Origin: Monosporascus cannonballus
Taxonomy: Eukaryota > Ascomycota > Sordariomycetes > Xylariales
Direction: 5' to 3'
Assembly (NCBI GenBank): GCA_004154925.1
Contig: QJNS01000330.1
Coordinates: 1-64,000 of the forward strand
DNA: 64,000 nucleotides
Within the stretch, counting starts at the first letter, position 1, and each line of letters opens with the position of its first letter. Below are positions 22,188 through 31,753 of this stretch, piece by piece. The translations under genes were made by a program, and so were the position numbers. The notes below the pieces were generated by a model. It had not been told where the DNA came from. It saw only the letters and a program-made list of their open reading frames with translations, and ran no database searches.

Positions 22188-24765
22188 ACTCTCTAGAGGC
22201 TAGGCGGCGTCGACGACAGTACACCCCTCGAACCAGTGAGGGACCGATCATTCCTTTGCTTTAGTTGCTACGCTTATTACGTGCAATTACTTTTACCCTT
22301 GACGGTTTTCCGGTTTATCATCGCCGAAGTTCCCTTACAAACGCATTATTGGGAATTCGTACCCTTGTCTATCCAGTACCCCCATCCGCAGCTCGTGGGC
22401 CGGGGTCAACATCATCTCGCTCACTGCATTCGAGTATAACAGGTGATTGATCCCTCGTTATCTCATCTAATGTTATAATTGCGACATTCTTGTATATTCT
22501 TGCCATTCACCCGTTCCTTTCCCGCTCTTTTCATTTGTCGGGGATCAGTCCCTTCATCAGCGAGGTCCGAGTGGCGCCACCTATAGCGCGCCCACATTAT
22601 CTGTTCACATTGCATCTCTGGAGTTCTCCTTTTTTTTGTGACGCCTAGGGTCATCTGGCGTGTATATGAATTGTATAAAAATACGGCGGCCAAGGCGGGA
22701 GCGCAGGCCAGGACATCGAGTGCATGGATATTCGGGAATGGTTTGTAAAGCAGCAATATACCACTGAACGTTGGAGACGAAGACGTATGACGGCGCCTGG
22801 AACTGGCATCTGTTTCATTATACCCCTTATGAGCATTTTCTCGCGCGAAGGGGCCCCACAAGGCTAGAAAAAAGATAATAAAAAGTTTACAAAATACTTT
22901 CTGGAGTTGTTGCTCCGAGTCATCTGCATCTCCTCTTCCAAAAACAGCCATCGTGTGCTTGGTTGGACATGCAGAGTACCTCCCTCCTTGATCTTCTCAG
23001 TCACACCGTGCTCGAAAATTTTAAATATCAGACAGTTAAAGCATATCAGTATCACTATTGGCAAAATTGTCGGCTAGACCCTTTCCATTCGACGGTTAAA
23101 CCGTCGTAGAGGAATCAGACCGTCTTCAGCCAACCAAGGCCTCTCATGCGACTGACACCCTCCCGTCCAAATTGGGATGCCGCGCCTCCAGGATCCTCGT
23201 GCGGGTGCAGTCCCTTCTGGAAACCACGTACGTAGAGGCGTCCCAGGGGCGCGGGAAACTCTCTGCTCATAGAGGGGGGTTGCGAGGGCAGACGAAAATA
23301 TAAGACGTAATCCGCGGTCTAGAGGCTGGGAGGCGTGTACACAACCCCAGAGAGATGAAGATAACGGTGGGTCGACATCGTCTCCTGTTCTCTCGTGATT
23401 GATAGCCCATATGAGACACCTTCTCCAGATGATCATCCTGGGGCCGCGGACTCGGAGGGATTCAGAGCTGGACCTAGTCGGTCTGTCCTTCGCCACGATA
23501 GCTCAGATCCCTGTAGCTTGGAGGTTCCAAGAGGTGCCGAAATAGGGATATGGCGGCTGGTGCACCCTTCCTCCCAGGTCCATTTACCACAGGAATGTCT
23601 CCTCTAGCCGTCTTGCCCACCTCATCAGGGTATGGTCCTATAATGCACATACTTGATATAATTGCTTTCGTGGGCAAGTTTGAAGGCCTAGCAAAGATTT
23701 ATGATGATCCACGAAAAAAAAAATTTCTCGTAGAACCAGGAGCTGCCGTGGGCCAGCTAACTGTTAGGTGATGCGTGAAATAGAGGGTGATATCCTAAGG
23801 CCTCTGTAGACAATTACCGGTTAACACGACAGGGCCCGCCGAGGAGATGCTTGCTAATAAACTTCCTTGCCAGTTAGTTTCGCGCGTCTCCTCGGTTTGT
23901 CCCTGAATATTAAGATAAAGCAACCCCTACAAAACTGTAGTAGAAGGCGTAGCTTGTATATAAACAATGACTTTAATCTTCGCATTCATGGGAGCATTTT
24001 CCCAATACGTTTGTAAAGTTGCGCCGGGTCAGAGAACTTATGTTCTACGCAGCCAGTTGACAACGCTGCCCTCTCTATCATTTCACACATTTCCTTTTTA
24101 AGGGGTTAGATAGGCTATCCGAGCTCCATTACCCCTATTGAAAAACTGTGTCTGCTTCGCAAACGAAGTATGGAAGTTCATGAGAGCATACATATAACAA
24201 AAAAACAGTAAATACTGGGCTGCAAAAACGGCGGCTGGATATTTAGCGGATGGGCAGATGGGCCGACTATACAACACCGGAAACAAAGACATTCCTCGAG
24301 GTGATGTATTAATGAACTCAGTGTTGCTCAATGGCAGATCTGGAAACTAAAGAATAACCGCAGGAACCCAACGAAGCACAGTAGACCCGGCCACTACACT
24401 TCTATCAGTAATAGACAAAGCCACAAATATTGAGTGGGCGTGTAACAATGGTTGCTCCTTCAGTGGTTGGTGTGACGACCTCAGCCCTACTTCCGTGCGC
24501 GGTAAGGCCGGAACATACCACCTCTCCATATTTGGAGGACGGGCCCTGATAAATAAGGCTGCTCCGGACTACTTGGAACGTGCGGTACCTAGGCACTGCT
24601 TTTACATTTAAGTCAAGATTAGCTTGTGCAGCCTTAGATTTCCATTCTTGGCATTGCACGAAAACCACCAGAATTTGGAGTGTGCGAATCTCAGCAGGCT
24701 GGACTGCATAACCTCCAATATTGCATCGGTTCCCTCGGGTGTGGGCCGCTACTCAATCAGCAAGC
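22188..24765. other. 2.6-kb interval without a supported gene
   Basis: Only scattered short frames occur, the longest (162 codons, - strand, ending at 22463) with no domain-like composition. No RNA gene or repeat was recognised. A short frame at 23550-23771 (+) with an ATG start has no recognisable family. Confidence 0.5.
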
Positions 24766-25554
24766 ATGGGCCCCACGATCGATATCGTCCGTCACGCGGA
24801 AGCCTTCCATAACATCATGGGCGGTGGTGTCCGTGACCCGTCGCTAACACCGCGAGGCAAGATGCAATGTCAAAACCTAGCACTCCAGTTCCCGTACAGG
24901 GATCGGGTCGCGCATGTCGTCGCGTCCCCCATGAGGCGCACCATCGAGACGGCGCTGCTCGGCCTCGGAGCAGTCTTGGCGCAGGGCAAGAAGATCACTC
25001 CGCTACCCGAGCTCCAGGAGGTCAACTCGTCGCCGAGCAGCACCGGGTCGCCCGCAGATACACTGAGAGCGGAGTATGGCGATGCTGTGGACCTCTCGCG
25101 CCTAGATAACGACTGGTATCGGAAGGGTTCAAACACGGAATTCACGCCCAACCCGGCGAAAGTCGAAGCACGGGCTCGGCGGGCGCGCGTCTGGCTGCGG
25201 GAGCTAGCCCACACCGTCGCCGCCGACGCGCACATTGTCGTCGTCACGCACGGCGAGTTCGTGCACTGGTTGGCGGACGACTTCGCCGGCGTGAGCGTGA
25301 GGTCCAATACCGGCTGGTACAACGCTGAGTTCAGGTCCTACGAATTCGCGAACCGCGACGGAGGCGACACCGAGGCGGCGTTGATCGAAACTGCCACAAG
25401 TCGAGAGAGGCGCGGCAGAACCGCCAGTTTGCGGAATCCTTCGAACAATGCAGAGTCCAAGAACACCGCGGCTTTGCGGGTGCGGCAGTATGCTGTAATA
25501 GCCGAGGAGTTGGAATGGGAGGACGTGCAGGATGATGCGGAAGCAGATCAATGA
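24766..25554 (+). CDS. histidine phosphatase (phosphoglycerate-mutase-like) protein
   Basis: Predicted 262-aa branch-1 histidine-phosphatase superfamily member. The RHG-type motif is DIVRHAEAFHN with nucleophile H10 and R9. It is followed by LTPRGKMQCQNLA, the second conserved Arg in ASPMRRTIETA, and the second catalytic His with a downstream Glu in VVVTHGEFVHWL. This layout is typical of fungal cytosolic PGAM-like proteins that are not glycolytic mutases; the substrate cannot be told. The last ~60 residues are polar and acidic. An upstream extension of the frame opens with TTG, so the ATG at 24766 (MGPTIDIV) is chosen because the beta strand leading to the catalytic His starts there. Intronless. 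Confidence 0.88.
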   Translation: MGPTIDIVRHAEAFHNIMGGGVRDPSLTPRGKMQCQNLALQFPYRDRVAHVVASPMRRTIETALLGLGAVLAQGKKITPLPELQEVNSSPSSTGSPADTLRAEYGDAVDLSRLDNDWYRKGSNTEFTPNPAKVEARARRARVWLRELAHTVAADAHIVVVTHGEFVHWLADDFAGVSVRSNTGWYNAEFRSYEFANRDGGDTEAALIETATSRERRGRTASLRNPSNNAESKNTAALRVRQYAVIAEELEWEDVQDDAEADQ

Positions 25555-25581
25555 GCCTGATCGTTCGACTCGGGAGAGTCT

Positions 25582-25748
25582 ATGCGAGCAACCCCGTCTC
25601 ACCTGCTCGGCCGAGCTATGAGCATTGTCAGCGTAAGTTGTTCACTATCTCCTCTTATCATATTCTCTAACGCTTCCTACAGAAAAGCTTTGCGATCAAG
25701 GTTGCGGAAGGTGCATTCAGGCTAGGATACGCGTCTCCAGATTCATGA
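25582..25748 (+). CDS. possible spliced small ORF (38 aa)
   Basis: A textbook intron (GTAAGT at 25633, TCTAAC near 25665, TACAG ending at 25682; 50 nt) lies just after the phosphatase gene. Joining 25582-25632 to 25683-25748 gives a 38-codon frame beginning MRATPSHLLGRAMSIVS and ending GYASPDS. It may be a real micropeptide, an upstream ORF of the 25931 frame, or a chance frame in a transcript with a UTR intron. No family was recognised. Confidence 0.25.
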
Positions 25749-25930
25749 CCAATCCTCCGGCACCGGCTGAGACCCGGTCCATACACGGTGATGCATATCG
25801 CTTTTCCCATCCTATCATGTTTCCTAACGGTAAAGAGACCATTCACTTTCAACATTCACCAATCAGCCTTAAGCTCGTCCTGACATTCCACGTAGACCTC
25901 AAAGCACCATAGCCACCTCTGCCCGCAACA

Positions 25931-26122
25931 ATGGCGTGCGAGTTCCGAGCGAGTGAGCTCGTATCCGGCCACCAGAACGCCAGGGACGTCGACGTCATCT
26001 TCCGAGATGTCTCGAGGGAGGAGAACGCTGAGGCCTACGAGATGGCGGAGAAAGGCATATACTTTCCCACCCTGCTAGGGGGCAACTACGTCCTAGTTAG
26101 GCGGCCTTATGGGGATGCCTAA
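25931..26122 (+). CDS. hypothetical 63-aa protein
   Basis: A short ATG-initiated frame (start context ACAATGGCG) encoding an acidic 63-residue product beginning MACEFRASELVSGHQ. It contains DVDVIFRDVSREENAEAYEMA, which looks helical. The spliced exon at 25683 and a CT-rich stretch precede it, so this frame could be the main ORF of a transcript with a 5'-UTR intron. Function is unknown, and it could be spurious. Confidence 0.3.
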   Translation: MACEFRASELVSGHQNARDVDVIFRDVSREENAEAYEMAEKGIYFPTLLGGNYVLVRRPYGDA

Positions 26123-27342
26123 GATCCCAGCTTTCATGGATATGGCGGACGCGATGAACTTGGATCACGTTGAGGTAGTGGCAATTAGTAGTCTGCGGAC
26201 AGAGTTATCAGACCTTACTTTACACTGACGAGAATCCCATGTGTTCCAGCATAGGTGTATAGTAAGAAGGAGTAAAGGTGATCAAGGGGTGAAATGAGTG
26301 ATTTCAAGTGGAGTAAAGAGCTACCCTGAGAACCTGAGACGTGAAGACTCCTTATATAGACATATCACCACATTCTATGGCCTTCGATACATGCGACTTG
26401 ATCCTGTATCTATATGAGACGTGGGTAAACCGTGGGACGACCTCTGGGAGAGTACTGAAGGTCTAGAAAGAGAGCCACCCGTCAAAGAGCAGTGTAACAT
26501 GTATCGTTGACGCAGTGGGTGCATGTCTCCATGGGGTCGAATCAGGCATTTAATTTCGCGTCCAGCATGTCCAGATGTTAGGGTGTTGGGGTTGAGTGCC
26601 ACCAGGGGTAGATCAGCGTCCGATGATACAGCCTCTTCCATCGCAGACCAAAATTCCCGGTCCACCCCTTGCCTTTAGTTCTTTTTGGGCTCTTTTTTTT
26701 CCCCTCCCTGCTGGCTCTTACGGTGTAACTTCACACTACCTTACATCACTTGTCAAGAAGTCGTGACGCTTATTCATAGTCGCAGAGCTTTGCCTTGGGC
26801 ATGTATACTCACCCTTACCCCTGGCCCCGTCAATGGGAGAGAAGTAAGTCATCACATCAATCCAGAACAGTTGATAGACACCCTAGCTACGATATCTTCG
26901 GTTTGTACCGTTGCTGCCGAATCGAGAACTCCTTTGAACGAAGAAGCACACCGGAGCAACCACGTGTCGTATGTGATTTAGCTTACCGTCAAGTAGCGAC
27001 TGATTCCGCATTTGAATTACCAAAGGATGAGAGGCACTCTTAAAGACGACAACACCAGCATCGGACCGTGGCACAGATATAATACGGAAATCCATATATC
27101 TTCACAGAATGGTAGATAATTAGGTAAGGTGAATATGATGGTCTTGGGTGGGGATTTATAGATGTTTCTGATTATAATAACTATGTGAACCAGCAATGCT
27201 TAATCAACAAGGAAAATGTACTCTTCCATACTCACTGTCTTCCTTGTTTAAACCAGTCACTCGAGGGGTTTTTATCTCTTAAAAATGAATTTCGATTAGG
27301 AATGTCTGCTACGTTCAACGAGCTCGAATTGAGATTGCAAAG
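26123..27342. other. intergenic, nothing recognised
   Basis: 1.2 kb with short frames only. The part next to 27342 is the 3' region of the minus-strand gene that follows. Confidence 0.5.
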
Positions 27343-28988
27343 TTAGATCTCCAAGACATCATCTTCTCCGTCCCTACCATCTACAGTTCTCGAGACACCT
27401 CTTTCGGTTCCCAATGCCTGTTGAGCAATATCGCAGATGTCACTGCTTCGGCAGCTGGAAGATGTACTGGACGGATACCCTCCCGGGGTGGTGTCGGGAT
27501 CTTCACTGCCATTGTATTCCTCCAAGGCAAATATCGACCCGCCACTAGCCGCCTCTTCATAGCCGCCTTCGCCATTCTCGACATAGTAGACTTCCTCGAA
27601 CTCTTCAGGGTCCTCAGACTCACTGCTTCCGAAGTCGGATTCTTGTTGAAGAGATAAGGTAGCCTGTGTTGCTAGAGGGAGTCTGAGTTTCGGTGGCTGA
27701 CTCTGAACTTGTCGGATATTCTCGAACTCTAAAGGGCTTCTGTTTCGCTGTCCCACATGTGCAAATGAATCGGGCTTTTCGTCGCCCTCGTTCTCATAGT
27801 GACGGGTTCGCGGCAGGTACCTCTGTGTTTCTGGGATGAAGCTCTGCGAATCAGATATAGTACGATTTGCCGCTTGCACAGTTGTGTCATCAGCGAAGTT
27901 TTCCACGGTAGGCCAGATGTCTTTTGGCGGGCCCCGGCGACGTTTGAATTGTTGTTCAGGTACTGTTTCGGCTTTAAAATCTCTGGTCTGTGTGCCATTA
28001 CCGGCGTCGGACTCAGTCTCTAACCGCCCTAGCCTACTGAGAGACCTGGATCTCCCCCTCTTGTGTTTGCCGGGTATGAGGAATCCGGATTTCAGTCTCT
28101 TCTCATCCGCTGAAAAACCGTCCCCAGCGCGCCATATAGGTTCAGGCTGACTGCTCGCTTTCGGAGAGGAGAACTTGTCCCGATTGTGGTCTTTCTTCAG
28201 TAGGAAAGCGCCTATGGTGACAAACGGCGGCTGCTCATTCTCCCTGTTTGGGGCGCACTCTTCGGAAAGAGGCAATTTATCAAGGACAGGCCGTGAGGGG
28301 GCTTTTGTTACCTTGAATTTCAAGTCACTGCTTCTTTGAACTCCAGGCATGTTGGCCCTGGCACGTTGTGTATCTTTCTCTGGCCCCTTTTTGGGCTGTG
28401 CAGTATCGGGGTGCGGTGTTGGGCGCCTCCGAGACCGATCTCCCTGTTCAGTGGTTTGGCCTAACTGTCTTCCTTCTTGGAACGGAAGATTTGAAATACT
28501 TCGCGTTTGATTCCCTCTGGATCTTGGACATTGCTTGTTACGAATTGACAAGTTCTTCGTATCAAGTGGGCTTGCCAACCCAGCTCTAGCACTATCCGGA
28601 TGGTATTCCGCACTTGATAATCTGTCCCGCCATTAGACGGAGACTAGGGGGTCAAGTGGACAATTATCCATGAAACTTCGTACCTTCGACTATGGGAAGC
28701 ATGTTTACCATCAGGGGCAGATGCAGCAGATCTTCTCCGTTTCGAATTCGCACGTGTCGCCGAAGGGGATCTCCCTCTGTCGTTATCGGCATTGGACTCT
28801 TGCAGAACGGACATGTTGCTCCTGTCGAAGTAATTGCTGTTACTCGACGATTTCGTTCGCCGCAAAGCTGCTGGAATCGTCTCCCTGGAGAGAGGCCGCG
28901 GCGTCGTAGAGCTAGTGGAGATTGGATCCATAGACGAAGGGATAGTGGGAACTTCTAAAGTCCCGACCCCTGGGGGATTTTTGGTCAT
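27343..28988 (-). CDS. hypothetical Ser/Arg-rich, probably nuclear protein
   Basis: Predicted 515-aa protein from exon 1 (28988-28684) and exon 2 (28585-27343), joined across a 98-nt intron (GTACGA..GCTAG) with an Arg codon split 2+1. The frame stays open and the compositions match across the join. Residues are dominated by Ser, Arg, Lys, Pro and Glu; basic clusters such as SKRRRSA, KHKRGRSRS and KRRRGPP resemble nuclear localisation signals. A strongly acidic block (SSESEDPEEFEEVYY) lies about 100 residues from the C-terminus. No folded domain is visible. It could be a fast-evolving chromatin or spindle-pole protein, but that is a guess. A GTGAGT donor on the - strand at 29297 hints that a further upstream exon may exist. 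Confidence 0.6.
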
Positions 28989-29939
28989 TGTGATATGACA
29001 ATGTCGCTAGAACATTCCAGCAGGAATCAAACACATTTTGCGAAGACAAGTGAGGGGATATGATGCCCGGTTACTGTGAGCTGGATGGGGAAACTCGCCC
29101 AGCTGATGACAGACCCCGTGTAAAGGGACATAGAGAGATGAAAGGTATCACCCGCCAAATTTCCCTTGGGATTGAGAGTTTGGGCACTACCCTAGTACTA
29201 CTCTACGTGACGGACCACAGGAAGGTGCAGCTTAAGCATCTAGAGAAGGCACGCACGACAACCTAGGAAAGAGCGGTGCTTTGCCTAAGTACTCACTCGG
29301 ATACTCCACCATCCTCATGACAGAATGTTTCCGGGCTGCGAGAAATTAATTGCGAAGGTAGGGGCAGGTGGGTGTGGAACTGGCTCATACTCAAACGCCC
29401 CAGTAGAGACGCTTCTTGAGATTCGTAGTCTCGAAGCATATGCGAAGATGCACTGAGATATTGCTCAAATAATAGCCCAAAGCCCACTATATGCTCTACC
29501 ACATACTTAGAAACGATGGGTAATGTTGTTGGCGTAATCTATGGAACTGATCCAATATCTTTATACGGGGTGTTAAGTATAGGGGTATCCGAAAAACACG
29601 TACATAACATAGCCGAGGATGAGTTAACCGCCGGCCCAGTAAAAAACGTGGTACCAAATGCTCCGAGGATGCGCGAATCCATCGTGTCAGCAGGCCATAC
29701 ATTACGAGAAATAGAGTGAAACATACACGCACCAGCCCTGCAGAATGGTCGCCGGAAGGATGGGTTCTTCAACGCTTAGGACCGCCGCAATTTGGTGACA
29801 GCGTAGACAGATAACTTTACGAGGAAGCACTACGAGTATCTTTTCGGCCCGGATTCTATCTTAACATCCTTAAAACACACATATTTACTCTCTATTTGAC
29901 CTATCCATCTGCTTTTAAAAGCTAGCCTAATATCCCGTT
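28989..29939. other. intergenic between two minus-strand genes
   Basis: Contains the 5' region of the Ser/Arg-rich gene and the 3' region of the TMEM42-like gene. A 69-codon frame on the - strand (29502-29293) ends at a GTGAGT donor but has no ATG at its start and no compatible acceptor phase. It is noted as a possible untranslated exon only. Confidence 0.45.
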
Positions 29940-31154
29940 TCATTCCCCATGCCCGCGGCGGGTAGGGCTCCGCTCGGTCTCGGGAATAGAACCGTACCTC
30001 TGACGGCCGCTATCGCCATGGGCTGTGCTACCGACTAAGGGACCATCGTCCGCGGATTTATCATCATCCTTGGTGCCCTCATCTTTCCTGCCGATGATGA
30101 CGTTGCCGGCGACCAACATCGCCGCCCCCAGCCACCAGAGGGACGGCAGCGACTCGGCGAAGATGAGCAGTCCGAGCAGCGCCGTGATCATGAAGTTCGT
30201 GGACGTATTCATGATAGATACCTGTGTCGCGGAGTGCCCTCTCGCTAATGCCTGCGTGAAAAGCGTCCACATCTATGACCGAGTCAGAAATGACTCTTTT
30301 CCTACCCAGACACTCAGGCGTTGGAGTCAAGCAACGCGGGAAACTCGCGTACGCAGGGTGACAGGAGCGGAGGCCTGGCATTGAGGGAGGAAACTTACCA
30401 CACCGTTAAGAGCTAGATTGAGACCGAAGAAAACCTGTATCGGGATGCATATCAGTCTCAGGCCATCTTCGGGGCCCCACGGCCTGGTAAGATGATTCTG
30501 CTACAGCCGCATGCCCCGAGAGCTTGATGGCTCGGACGCAGCGAGAGAGGATACGTTCGAAGGGACACGGAATCATTACGGTGGGCCACATACGCATCGC
30601 ACCAGGATCTCAATGATACCTTCAGAGGTCTTGAGCCCCAACACCCTTGAAATGCCCCGAGCAAGGTCCGTCGTCAAATCATTCGTCGTTCTGTCAACCA
30701 GGTTAGCAGTGCATTCACTAACCGAGCAGTAAAATCCCGAGCGCCCAGCAGCAGGTGAGCAACGGCCCCGCCCTGTCCACAGAGGCCCCTGGGTGATGAC
30801 GGGCGATGGTTTCAGGGGTATCCAAGGCCGGGGACAAACGCGCACAGCATTACCAACAGCAGAAGCAAGCAGACAGGGCGGTGCTGACAACTTAGCAAAG
30901 ACGCCATTAAAAGCAGCACAAGCGCCGCTGGCGACCGCGAAGACGATCCATCGGTTTCTCGCAGTCCAGGAAAGGGGCTCCGTATCGGAAGACGAATGTG
31001 CGACCGCACCCTCCGGGAGCCGAGCCGAGTCTTGACCGTCCATTGCGACGGTTCTGCTTTTCTTGGCAACTCCGTTGGCTCCGGCGACGGCGCGTTTCCG
31101 TAGTTCGGCGGATGGAGACGTTGGAATGCCGGAGATTTCTCCGGAGAGCGTCAT
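29940..31154 (-). CDS. TMEM42/EamA-like multi-pass membrane protein
   Basis: Predicted 243-aa membrane protein related to TMEM42 and the EamA (drug/metabolite transporter) fold; substrate unknown. Four exons: 31154-30889, 30690-30594, 30434-30399 (36 nt) and 30272-29940. The phases agree: a Leu codon is split 2+1 and the later joins fall between codons. The spliced protein has a polar N-terminus (~60 aa), then helices at RWIVFAVASGACAAFNGVFA, a helix joined as LVRC-VFFGLNLALNG-VMWTLF, then NTSTNFMITALLGLLIFAES and LWWLGAAMLVAGNVIIG. This last TN-to-GE-like order is characteristic of small EamA half-transporters. A short charged tail follows. Introns of 198, 159 and 126 nt are longer than the window's average. 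Intron 1 is a multiple of three without stops. Confidence 0.78.
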
Positions 31155-31753
31155 TGTTGCGTGCTTTATTTTCTACTTTATGACGGACGGGATGGGATGA
31201 GCCGCGTGGAGTGTTTCTGGTCTAACAATGCCCTGACGTGCGGCTGCATGCGTCTTGTAAGGCGGCACTAAAGTACTAGAAGCACGCTACCAGAAAACGT
31301 GATGACAGGGGGTTAATCAACAACCAATCGGTACTTCAGCCTTAACTTAGGGTCTTCACTTAAGGACGAGTATGCACGAAAACTGCATCATCCCGATTTC
31401 TTGCTTGCATAATTGCATGATATTTACAACTTCCAAGGATGTATCAGAACGTTGTTTTATTTTACCACGAAACCATGCATATCCGCCCCGTAGCGGTGTC
31501 GTCCGGGTCCCACCGAAAATTGAGCCCTCATGGAAGTACACACGAGATAGCGGGTCCCACGGCCTCCCAAAGCGCCGGGCAGAACTGGAGGGCTAGCTCC
31601 GGCTGATGCTAACGGATTCATATCTGGCTGGCACAACAATAGAGATCGGCTCAAACTCTTCGAAAGAAGATATATACCTTGAGATGCAAAGTGTAGCTAT
31701 CTACCGGTTTAAGATGAAGCACGCTCTATTCGCGAAAAAAAGGAAGTCCTCCG
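31155..31753. other. intergenic, nothing recognised
   Basis: About 600 bp between two minus-strand genes. It must hold the 5' region of the TMEM42-like gene and the 3' end of the CLC gene. No supported frame. Confidence 0.5.

Noticed and set aside
22463..22951. 162-codon minus-strand ATG frame
   Set aside because: No domain-like pattern and AT-rich simple segments; probably chance.
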